Below, in pieces: positions 1-5,970 of a DNA stretch of 22,700 bases (positions are counted from its first letter, which is position 1; each line of letters opens with the position of its first letter). Source of the stretch: Thermoleophilaceae bacterium (lineage in GTDB: Bacteria; Actinomycetota; Thermoleophilia; Solirubrobacterales; Thermoleophilaceae); contig JACCUC010000022.1 of NCBI GenBank assembly GCA_013812065.1, positions 1 to 22,700 of the forward strand, written 5' to 3'. The notes under the pieces were generated by a model. The model did not search any database and was not told the DNA's origin. It was given only the letters and a program-made list of their open reading frames with translations. The translations under genes were made by a program, and so were the position numbers.

Positions 1-39
1 GCCAGAAGCGGCGAGGCTCAGCGGTGGGGCGGACGATCA

Positions 40-122
40 GATGCGAACGAAACCGTGGCGGCTCAAGCCACGCGGGCGCGAACGAGACTGTGGCGGCCCG
101 ATGCGAACGAAACCGTGGCGGC
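40..122. repeat. Three short direct repeats (two identical 23-mers plus one diverged copy)
   Basis: The 23 bases at 40-62 recur exactly at 100-122, a spacing of 60. A diverged copy lies between them at about 78-97, sharing the core GCGAACGA and the end TGTGGCGGC with two substitutions. The copies are 35 and 25 bases apart, so this is not a simple tandem array. All three sit upstream of the oxidoreductase gene and close to the window edge, so more copies may lie outside. The copies are not inverted repeats. Function is unknown. Confidence 0.75.
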
Positions 123-248
123 CGTCACCTAGCCTCCACCGGCGACAGGCACCGGACCGAGGCGTTTCCTTGGGCTTCGAGGAGGGCGGCGAGGCCCGCC
201 GGCTGCGACCGAGTCAGCGGCGCGGACAGCGTGCGCCGAGCCGTTCGC
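123..248. other. Leader region before the oxidoreductase gene, no gene seen
   Basis: I see no convincing coding frame here; the open frames have compositions typical of high-GC shadow frames. One inverted repeat is visible at 218-238, with CGGCGC and GCGCCG around a 9-base loop. It lies just upstream of the presumed -10 element, where it could act as an operator or an upstream terminator. Nothing else is recognised. Confidence 0.4.
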
Positions 249-249
249 T

Positions 250-255
250 TATCTT
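250..255 (+). promoter_or_regulatory. Putative -10 element of a leaderless promoter
   Basis: TATCTT fits the actinobacterial TAnnnT -10 pattern and ends six bases before the ATG at 262. No Shine-Dalgarno sequence precedes that ATG. This geometry is what a leaderless transcript starting at or next to the initiation codon would show. No convincing -35 is visible. Confidence 0.4.
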
Positions 256-261
256 CGCGCC

Positions 262-1473
262 ATGCGCGTTGCCGTCCTCGGAGGGGGTCTCCAGGGAGCG
301 TGCGTGGCCATGGAGCTCGCCGCTCGGGGGATCGCCGTGGATCTCTTCGAGGCTCGCGATCGGTGCCTGACTCGCGCCTCGGCCCAGAACGAGGGCAAGA
401 TCCACCTCGGCTACGTCTACGCCAACGACCCGACCCTGAGCACGGCGCGGACGATGGTCCGAGGCGGCCTGAGCTTCGCGCCGTCTCTGCGGCGCTGGTT
501 GGGCGACGTGATCGACTCGGTGCCGGTTTCGAGACCCTTCAACTATGTCGTGCATAGGGCAAGCTTGCTGAGGCCCCACGAGGTCGAGGCCCACCTGCTC
601 GCCTGCCACGAGCTGGCGCTGGAGGAGATAGATGGGGCGACGGTCGACTATCTCGGGGCTGACCCCCGGGTCGCCCCTGCTCGGATCGGCACGCGAGAGT
701 TGCGCGACCTCTACCACCCCGACGCGGTAAGCGCGGTCTTCCGCACCTCCGAGGTCGGCATCGATCCCGAGGCACTGGTCCGACTGGTGCGCGACCGCCT
801 GGTCGGCGACCCGGCGATTCGCTGCCGGTTGCGGACGCAGGTGAGAGGAGTGGAGCGCAACGGCAGCGGTCTCGACGTCGAGTTCGAGAACGGCGCTGGT
901 CCGGGGTGCGAACGCTACGACCAGGTCGTCAATGCCCTGTGGGACGGGAGGCTCGCCGTGGATCGGACGGTAGGGCTCGAGCCGCCGCGTCCGTGGATGT
1001 GGCGCGTGAAGCACTACGTTCGACTTCGCGCTCCCGGCGCGGACGTGCCGTGCAGCACCATCGTGCTCGGTGCGTTCGGCGACGTGGTCGTCTACCGCGA
1101 CCGAGACCTCTATCTCTCCTGGTACCCCGCGGGCATGAGGGCCATCTCGACGGACCTCGAGCCCCCCAGATGGCCCAGCGCGTCCGAGGGCGGGTTCTCC
1201 GGCGAGGTTCGCGACCAGATTCAGGAAGGGCTCGCGGCGATCGTGCCAGCGGTGGGCCGGCTCCCCCTCGACGCCTTCGCCTGGTCGGTAAAGGGAGGCG
1301 TGATCTTTGCCTGGGGCGAGACGGACATCGACGACCCCCACAGCGGGCTGCATGAGCGTCACGCGATCGGCACTCGCTCCATCCAGGGCTACCACTCGAT
1401 CGACACCGGCAAGCTCACCATGGCCCCGCTGTTCGCTCGCGTCGCAGCCGACAGGGTCCTCGCGGTGGCGTGA
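262..1473 (+). CDS. FAD-dependent oxidoreductase (DAO / glycine oxidase fold)
   Basis: The 403-residue protein opens with a beta-alpha-beta dinucleotide-binding fold. Its glycine motif GGGLQG is at residues 7-12, with an acidic residue (E30) ending the second strand, as expected for FAD binding. A further motif near residue 46 (NEGKIHLGY) and the overall length fit the D-amino-acid oxidase / glycine oxidase superfamily, which oxidises C-N or C-O bonds. The substrate cannot be read from the sequence. The start is ATG at 262 with no ribosome site, probably leaderless. The stop overlaps the next start by four bases (GTGA), so it is translationally coupled to the glycosyltransferase. That pairing suggests a role in modifying a sugar, glycan or glycosylated metabolite; this is inference. 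No signal peptide is seen, so a cytoplasmic location is likely. Confidence 0.85.
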   Translation: MRVAVLGGGLQGACVAMELAARGIAVDLFEARDRCLTRASAQNEGKIHLGYVYANDPTLSTARTMVRGGLSFAPSLRRWLGDVIDSVPVSRPFNYVVHRASLLRPHEVEAHLLACHELALEEIDGATVDYLGADPRVAPARIGTRELRDLYHPDAVSAVFRTSEVGIDPEALVRLVRDRLVGDPAIRCRLRTQVRGVERNGSGLDVEFENGAGPGCERYDQVVNALWDGRLAVDRTVGLEPPRPWMWRVKHYVRLRAPGADVPCSTIVLGAFGDVVVYRDRDLYLSWYPAGMRAISTDLEPPRWPSASEGGFSGEVRDQIQEGLAAIVPAVGRLPLDAFAWSVKGGVIFAWGETDIDDPHSGLHERHAIGTRSIQGYHSIDTGKLTMAPLFARVAADRVLAVA

Positions 1474-2441
1474 GCGCCCGCGAGGAGGTCACGCTTGGGG
1501 TCCCGGTCCATCGGGGGCGCGCTTTCGTGGCCGAGACCCTCCACTCGATCCGCGAGCAGACCCATCGCGACCTGCGGGTGGTGATCTCGGTGGACGGGCC
1601 GGATCCGGAGTCCGAAGAGGCATGCCGCCCCTTCCTCGAGGACGCCCGGTTCCGAATGGTCGTGCAGCCGGAGAACCTCGGTTGGGCGCAGAACATCGGC
1701 TGGCTGATGGACCAGGTTGAGACGCCCTTCTGGTGCTACCAGCAGCAGGACGACCTGCTCGATCCGCGCTACCTCGAGACGCTCGTGGAGCACGCTCGGA
1801 CGGCGCCCAAGGCCTCGATCGTCTACTGCGACATCAAGACCTTCGGCGACAAGGACGCGACGCTCGCCCAGCCCTCGCTCACCGGCACGCCATTCGCTCG
1901 CCAGCTGACCCAGCTGGTCGAGCGGCACGCCGCGGTCGCCTTCCGAGGACTCACTCGCCTCGATGCCCTGCGCCGAGTGGGCGGCGTTCCCACCAACGAG
2001 GTGGGCTGCTTCTCGTGCGACACCGCGTGGGTGTCCGCGGCCGCCAGGTACGGCGAGCATCACCGCGTGCCCGTATCGCTCTACTTCAAGCGCTATCACC
2101 CTGCGCAGGTGCACCCTGGATGGGCGAAATGGCCCGGGGAGCGGCGCGCGCGGGCGTGGATCGTGCACTGCGCCGACCTGCTCGACCAGGCGATGGCGAC
2201 CGACGCCGACCAGGCCGAGCGGCGGCTGCTGTGGGTGGCAGCGGCTGCGCGCGTGGTGTCCAACCGGGCCTACCCGGGCTACCTGCCGGACTCGAGCCTC
2301 TCGACCACCGGCCGGGACGACCTGCTCGAGACCTTCCTCCGCTACGTTCGTAACGAGCGCGCGGTGGACCTCCCACGCCTGCTTGGCGCGCGCTGGCGGC
2401 GGATCAGGCGCTGGGCGCGCGAGCTCTCGCTGCCGCGGTGA
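1470..2441 (+). CDS. Glycosyltransferase family 2
   Basis: The 323-residue protein starts with the typical GT-A opening: a beta strand (VTLGVPVHRG, residues 7-16), a helix, then a second strand ending VISVDGPDP (38-46). An asparagine/glycine stretch near 69-77 and an acidic motif QQDD (92-95), equivalent to the DxD metal and nucleotide-sugar site, follow at the usual spacing. No transmembrane segments are evident, so it is probably a cytoplasmic or membrane-peripheral enzyme using a nucleotide sugar. Acceptor and sugar are unknown. The GTG start overlaps the oxidoreductase stop by four bases, supporting a two-gene operon. The C-terminal half (from about residue 200) has no motif I recognise and probably forms the acceptor-binding part. 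Confidence 0.85.
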   Translation: MSAREEVTLGVPVHRGRAFVAETLHSIREQTHRDLRVVISVDGPDPESEEACRPFLEDARFRMVVQPENLGWAQNIGWLMDQVETPFWCYQQQDDLLDPRYLETLVEHARTAPKASIVYCDIKTFGDKDATLAQPSLTGTPFARQLTQLVERHAAVAFRGLTRLDALRRVGGVPTNEVGCFSCDTAWVSAAARYGEHHRVPVSLYFKRYHPAQVHPGWAKWPGERRARAWIVHCADLLDQAMATDADQAERRLLWVAAAARVVSNRAYPGYLPDSSLSTTGRDDLLETFLRYVRNERAVDLPRLLGARWRRIRRWARELSLPR

Positions 2442-2713
2442 GCGCGAAGAGCATGTCGACCTGAGCGACCGCGCCGACCAGCACGCTGGCGGAGCACACA
2501 GCGACGTGGACACCGGAAGCGGTCCGCTCGGGAGCCTCATCGCTCGCCGTGAGCATGGAGGAGGTGCGAGGTCGCGAGGCGGCGGCATCCATCCTCGAGG
2601 GCCCCGGCGCCATGCACCCCCTACTTGCAACGGCGCGATCGCGCCACGCGGCGAGAGCACGGGCACGGTTATGCCGCATGATCGGGGGAACCCTGAAGGG
2701 GTCACACAAACTC
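2442..2713. other. Intergenic stretch without a recognisable gene
   Basis: About 270 bases separate the glycosyltransferase stop from the ribosome site of the small protein. Open frames exist on both strands, but none has a ribosome site with a plausible product. The promoter of the 49-residue protein should lie in its right-hand part, but no clear -35/-10 pair can be named. Confidence 0.4.
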
Positions 2714-2728
2714 AGGAGGACGCACTTC

Positions 2729-2878
2729 ATGGCTGGACTGATGAGCAAGGTCGCCCGCTTCGCACAGAGCCCGCAGGGGCGAAAGCTCGCCGAGCGTGCG
2801 AAGCGGGCGTCGGCGGACCCGAAGAAACGACGGAAGATCGAGGAGCTGCGCGGCCGAATCTCGCGCAAGCGCCCGTAG
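2729..2878 (+). CDS. Small basic protein, 49 residues, conserved-type hypothetical
   Basis: A strong AGGAGG lies at 2714-2719, nine bases before the ATG at 2729, which decides this start over the longer upstream frame. The product is very rich in lysine and arginine. It consists of a helix beginning MAGLMSKVARF, then a segment QGRKLAERAKR, and a second basic helix ending in RISRKRP. I recall similar 50-residue proteins in actinobacterial genomes but know no function. The charge suggests binding to nucleic acid, ribosome or membrane. It stands alone, with about 290 bases of non-coding DNA before it and about 370 after. Expression is likely, given the near-perfect ribosome site. Confidence 0.7.
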   Translation: MAGLMSKVARFAQSPQGRKLAERAKRASADPKKRRKIEELRGRISRKRP

Positions 2879-3252
2879 AGCGCCGCATTCGAGCGCAGTC
2901 GCCATGCCGGCGGCCGTAGGCCTGGGGCCAACGCTCAATCTCCGCAAGCAAGAGGAGAGGGCAGACCCGACTCGCACTTCGCCCCCTTGACGCGCGACAC
3001 TCACGTTGTCCCCGTCATCCAGTGCAGCGCCTCGCGGCCGGTCTCCGGCTTGTTGAGGTAGGTCGGACGAGATGCGGGCGCGCTCCACCTTATATACGGT
3101 CGGGTGACCGCGAACGAAAGGGCGCTCCCGTTGCTCTGTCCCGTTACTTCGGCCCGAAGAGACGTTCCGAGGCGCGAGCGCGCCTTTCGGGAGCCAGGGA
3201 GACCGCCGGGCACAACGGCCCCGAACACCCAGCCGCCGACGGGGGCGCTCCG
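2879..3252. other. Intergenic stretch with possible promoter and small inverted repeat
   Basis: No gene is supported in these 374 bases. TTATAT at 3090-3095 is an AT-rich island in very GC-rich DNA and could be a -10 element for the downstream membrane protein. It is followed at once by an inverted repeat, CGGTC/GACCG at 3097-3110 with a 4-base loop, a possible operator. A 5' untranslated region of about 150 bases would result if that promoter is real. Confidence 0.35.
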
Positions 3253-3993
3253 ATGAGGCTCGAGAGCGACGGGGCCGGGCTGCGCCGCGTGACCGGCGTG
3301 CTGTTCGTCGTCGGTGCCGTCGCGTTCGCCGTCGCGGCGACGGTGTTGTCGTCGGCGTTCGACTGGCCCGACATCCTGCGCGAACCGGCGGGCGTGGTCC
3401 TGCCGGCGTTCGTCGCCGGCGGTAGGAGCCTCGTGTGGATCTGGTTCGCCACGGCTTGGACCTACGCGGTCCTGCTCGTCCCCATCCTGCTGCTGCCGGC
3501 CGCGCTTGACCGCCGCCACGACGCGGTGCTGCGTGCGGCGACCTACGTGGGAGCCACCTCGGTGGTGCTGTCGCTGATCGGGTTTCTGCGCTGGGTCTTC
3601 GTCGTTCCGCCACTGGCCGACTCATACGTCGGCGGTGACGCTGCGACCCAGGCGTCGGTGGCCGCGGCGTGGACCGCGCAACACCAGTTCGGCGGTGCCC
3701 TGCTCGGCGAGCACCTCGGGCAGCTGTTTGCTGTCGCCTGGTCGGCCACCGTGAGCGTGCTCATCGTGCGCACCGGCGTGCTGCCGCGCTGGGTCAGTTG
3801 GACGGGGCTGATCGCCAGCGGGCTCTACCTGGCAAACCAGGGCGACATCCTCGCCACCACCATCCCCGGCTTCCCCGTCTGGGACCTCGCCGGTCTGCTC
3901 GGCAGCTCCCTGTGGGGACTGTGGGTGCTCGTCCTCGGCGTCACCCTCCTGGGCCGTTCACGCAGCCGCCCCGGGGCGGACACGAGGAGCTGA
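3253..3993 (+). CDS. Multi-pass membrane protein, DUF4386-like
   Basis: The 246-residue protein has about six hydrophobic segments, beginning at residues 10-30 and ending with one just before the basic C-terminal tail. The motif GEHLGQLF, followed by a hydrophobic helix, GVLPRW, and a glycine-rich helix, matches my memory of the DUF4386 family of actinobacterial integral membrane proteins. No enzymatic or transport function is established for that family. I chose the ATG at 3253; the frame is open further upstream, but that part has no membrane-protein character. No good ribosome site is visible, which lowers certainty about the start. The gene is alone on its strand, with spacer on both sides. 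Confidence 0.65.
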   Translation: MRLESDGAGLRRVTGVLFVVGAVAFAVAATVLSSAFDWPDILREPAGVVLPAFVAGGRSLVWIWFATAWTYAVLLVPILLLPAALDRRHDAVLRAATYVGATSVVLSLIGFLRWVFVVPPLADSYVGGDAATQASVAAAWTAQHQFGGALLGEHLGQLFAVAWSATVSVLIVRTGVLPRWVSWTGLIASGLYLANQGDILATTIPGFPVWDLAGLLGSSLWGLWVLVLGVTLLGRSRSRPGADTRS

Positions 3994-4123
3994 GCACGGA
4001 GGTCACCAGCCGATCGGCGGCCGCGGCCCCGTGAACGCTCAGCGTTTCGTCGCCCTGCCGGAGAGCGCGGCGAATGCACCAGACGTCGAAGCGCTTTCGA
4101 GGTCGAGGCTTGCCGGCGTTGGC

Positions 4124-4270
4124 GCCAGAGGCCGGCTGCTCGATTCCGAACTCGCGCCGCTCGTGACTGCGACGGTGCATCCCTCGGCCGTCCTGCGCAG
4201 CGCCAACGACGAGGCACGCCGGGCGGAGCGCCGTCGGTTCACCGAGGACCTGATGACGGTCGAAGGCGCT
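4124..4270 (+). pseudogene. C-terminal relic of a UdgX / family 4 uracil-DNA glycosylase
   Basis: This frame encodes a segment with the motif VTATVHPSAVLR, then a basic helix and FTEDLMTVEGA. That matches the C-terminal part of UdgX-like and family 4 uracil-DNA glycosylases, where HPS is the second active-site motif. The upstream body of the enzyme is missing: the FeS cysteines, motif 1 (GEGPG-type) and the KRRIH loop characteristic of UdgX are not found in any frame between 3994 and 4123. The frame also runs on past the normal end into non-coding sequence. I read it as a truncated gene remnant. Reassignment as a functional small protein is unlikely without a start signal; the only nearby in-frame start is a GTG at 4031 without a ribosome site. 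Confidence 0.6.
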
Positions 4271-4366
4271 GGGCGCCCCGGCCGCAGTAAGGGAGTGGAG
4301 CGCCGGGAGCGACCGCAGCTGGCTTGTGCGCGATCGCCGAGAGTCCCCGCACACGGCCAATTCCGT

Positions 4367-4393
4367 AGCCGTACGGCTTGCGGCGCCCGCAAG
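4367..4393. other. Palindrome and overlapping GC hairpin
   Basis: A perfect 12-base palindrome (AGCCGTACGGCT) at 4367-4378 runs into a 7-bp hairpin at 4377-4393 (CTTGCGG / CCGCAAG, 3-base loop). They lie between the UdgX relic and the terminator-like hairpin after the selenocysteine tRNA. They might form a second termination element or a protein-binding site. Function is not known. Confidence 0.4.
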
Positions 4394-4411
4394 GCGACCG
4401 GAGCCGGCCGG

Positions 4412-4442
4412 GAGAGTAAGGCCTTGGGCAGGCCTTTCTCTC
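4412..4442 (-). terminator. Hairpin terminator after tRNA-Sec
   Basis: On the minus strand GAGAG and AAGGCCT pair with AGGCCTT and CTCTC: 12 base pairs, one A-A mismatch and a five-base loop. The hairpin starts two bases after the tRNA 3' end, so it is well placed to end tRNA transcription. No U-tract follows, which is common for actinobacterial hairpin terminators. Confidence 0.65.
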
Positions 4443-4444
4443 TA

Positions 4445-4537
4445 CGGAGCGGCGATGGAATCGAACCATCCAAGCGGAGGGCTGCTCCGCCCTGCCGGTT
4501 TTGAAGACCGGATGGGCCACCAGACCCCTGCCGCTCC
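4445..4537 (-). tRNA. selC: tRNA-Sec, selenocysteine tRNA, anticodon TCA
   Basis: The minus strand folds into a 93-nucleotide tRNA with the features that mark bacterial tRNA-Sec. It has an 8-bp acceptor stem (GGAGCGGC with GCCGCTCC), an anticodon stem CCGGT/ACCGG around CTTCAAA (anticodon TCA, template positions 4502-4504), a long variable arm with a 6-bp stem (GCGGAG/CTCCGC), and a 5-bp T stem (GATGG/CCATC) around TTCGATT. The discriminator is G (position 4445) and CCA is not encoded. It would be charged with serine, converted to selenocysteine by SelA and delivered to UGA codons by SelB. It lies 37 bases downstream of the YhaM-like gene on the same strand and could have its own promoter. 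No selA, selB or selD and no selenoprotein gene is visible in the window. Confidence 0.95.
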
Positions 4538-4544
4538 AGGGCCG

Positions 4545-4550
4545 ATCCTA
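4545..4550 (-). promoter_or_regulatory. Possible -10 element for tRNA-Sec
   Basis: The minus strand reads TAGGAT seven bases before the first base of the tRNA, the spacing expected if transcription starts at or near the mature 5' end. No matching -35 is clear. Read-through from the upstream HD-domain gene is the alternative. Confidence 0.35.
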
Positions 4551-4574
4551 GTCTCCACTGACTGCCAGCGGCGA

Positions 4575-5483
4575 CTAACCGAGCCCATGCTCGAGCACGC
4601 CTTTGACCGAGGCGTCGAGCGCGTTGAGCCGGTAGAGGGCGACCGCCTCCGCCGAGGCGAAGCGCCTCCCCGGCAGCGCGTCCGGCCCGTGGTGGCCGAG
4701 GATGCAATGCTCGAGGGCGAGCGCCTTATCGGGCGGGATGTCTCCCAGTGCGGCGATCCGCTCGGCCACGAGCCGGTGCCCGAGGGCGAGGTGGCCGAGG
4801 AGACGCCCCTCGTCGCTCAGCTCGATCTCCGCGCCGAGGGTGAACTCGCGCGTCTTGCCGAGGTCGTGGAGCAGGGCGGCAGCCAGCAGGAGGTCCGGAC
4901 GCAGGCGCGGGTGGAGCACGCACGCCTCGTGGGCCAGCGTCGCGACTGCGACCGTGTGCTCGAGGAGCCCACCCAGGTAGGCGTGGTGGCCCGCCCGCGT
5001 GCACGGCGCGCGGCGAAGCTCGGCGCGAAAGGCCCCGTCCTCGAGAAAGGCGGCGAGCAGGCGACGGAGGTCGCCATCGGAGACCTCGCCGGCGAGGTGG
5101 TCGAGGAAGCCGTCGAGCTCGTCGAGGTCGCGGTAGGCGACGGGCAGGAAGTCCCCGGGGTCGGCCTCCCCGGGCTCGGCGGACCGGATCGAGGCGATCT
5201 CGGCCTGCAACTCGCCCCGAAACCGTTCGACGCGCCCGGTCACCGCCACCAGGTCGCCGCGCTCGAAGCGCGCGGCCTGGAAGTCGGCGTCGCGGAAGAT
5301 CCGCCCGGGGAGGGAGCCCGTGCGGTCGCGCAGCTCGACGGCGAGGTAGGCCGTCCCCGTGCGGGCGCTCAGGCGATCCTTGCGCACGCACGCGAAGACG
5401 CCTGCGAGCTCGTCTCCGGCCCGCAACTCGGCGACGGTGGGTCCCTCGGCGGCGGCGGGTGCGATCACGCTCACCGCACCCAT
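4575..5483 (-). CDS. YhaM-like 3'-5' exoribonuclease (OB fold + HD domain)
   Basis: The 302-residue protein combines an N-terminal OB-fold nucleic-acid-binding domain (about 17-100, with LRDRTGSLPGRIF near 51-63) with a C-terminal HD phosphohydrolase domain. The HD region starts with HHAYLGGLLEHT (165-176) and continues with LLHDLGK (204-210), H231 and HCILGHHG (259-266), the metal-binding residues of the family. This order and these motifs match YhaM/CBF1, a manganese-dependent 3'-5' exoribonuclease acting on RNA and single-stranded DNA in Gram-positive bacteria. ATG at 5483 is preferred because upstream in-frame sequence overlaps the STAS gene and is not conserved in character. It lies 44 bases after the STAS stop and is probably the last protein gene of this minus-strand run, before tRNA-Sec. 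Confidence 0.85.
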   Translation of the reverse strand: MGAVSVIAPAAAEGPTVAELRAGDELAGVFACVRKDRLSARTGTAYLAVELRDRTGSLPGRIFRDADFQAARFERGDLVAVTGRVERFRGELQAEIASIRSAEPGEADPGDFLPVAYRDLDELDGFLDHLAGEVSDGDLRRLLAAFLEDGAFRAELRRAPCTRAGHHAYLGGLLEHTVAVATLAHEACVLHPRLRPDLLLAAALLHDLGKTREFTLGAEIELSDEGRLLGHLALGHRLVAERIAALGDIPPDKALALEHCILGHHGPDALPGRRFASAEAVALYRLNALDASVKGVLEHGLG

Positions 5484-5527
5484 GCTGAGGCGCGGCCCGG
5501 ACGGCGTGCCGCCCGCGAGCGGCAGCC

Positions 5528-5896
5528 TTAAGTGGCCGCTCCGCCGTCGGCGTCCGCCACGTCCGCCAGCGCCTCGTCGCGCGAGGCGTGGATCGGGAAG
5601 ACGCGGTCGAGTCCCGTGATCTCGAAGATCTTCGTGATGTTCTCGTCGGTGCACACGAGCGTCAGCGAGCCGCCCGCCGGCCGCAGGCGCTTGACGCCGC
5701 CGACGAGCACGCCGAGCGTCGTCGAGTCGATGAAGGTCGCCTGCGAAAGGTCGACGATCACCCGGGTCTTGCCCTCCTCGATGATCTCGGCCATCCGCTC
5801 CTTGAACTCGGGCGCGGTGTAGAGATCGATCTCGCCCCCGAGCTCGATCACGTGCGTCTCGGAGTCCACCTCTTGGTCCTGTATCTGGAAGTTCAC
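5528..5896 (-). CDS. STAS-domain anti-sigma factor antagonist
   Basis: The 122-residue protein is a single STAS domain. It has an N-terminal strand followed by GEIDLYTAP (21-29), then VIVDLSQATFIDS and the phospho-switch loop DSTTLGVLV (57-65). Ser58 is the expected phosphorylation site equivalent to that of SpoIIAA/RsbV. Such proteins bind an anti-sigma kinase when unphosphorylated and so release an alternative sigma factor. No RsbW-like kinase, PP2C phosphatase or sigma factor is encoded nearby, so its partner is elsewhere. The GTG start at 5896 is supported by AGGAG six bases upstream. The spacer of 74 bases to the preceding gene may carry a separate promoter. The C-terminal tail (DADGGAAT) is disordered. 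Confidence 0.9.
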   Translation of the reverse strand: MNFQIQDQEVDSETHVIELGGEIDLYTAPEFKERMAEIIEEGKTRVIVDLSQATFIDSTTLGVLVGGVKRLRPAGGSLTLVCTDENITKIFEITGLDRVFPIHASRDEALADVADADGGAAT

Positions 5897-5970
5897 CGTG
5901 CTCCTGTTCCGACGACGGGTCTCGCCATTGTGACGGTTCGCGACGCCTCTGTGCCGGCCGGGCGTCTCAC

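Noticed and set aside
24..557. Long open frames on the plus strand across the repeat region and the oxidoreductase start
   Set aside because: Arg/Gly/Ser-rich composition typical of shadow frames in GC-rich DNA, no ribosome site, and overlap with the clearly real FAD oxidoreductase.
3001..3075. Minus-strand peptide ending in LNKPETGREALHWMTGTT, looking like the natural end of a protein
   Set aside because: Only about 25 plausible residues, no upstream domain in the same frame and no match I can name. It may be a gene relic but this is not supportable.
4031..4504. Intact 157-codon reading frame covering the UdgX relic
   Set aside because: Only the central part resembles a protein family. The frame runs into the hairpins and antisense through the tRNA, and the GTG start has no ribosome site.
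4496..4510. Anticodon region read as a suppressor-type tRNA for TGA
   Set aside because: The 8-bp acceptor stem, G discriminator and long variable arm fit tRNA-Sec and not a mutated tRNA-Trp or tRNA-Ser.
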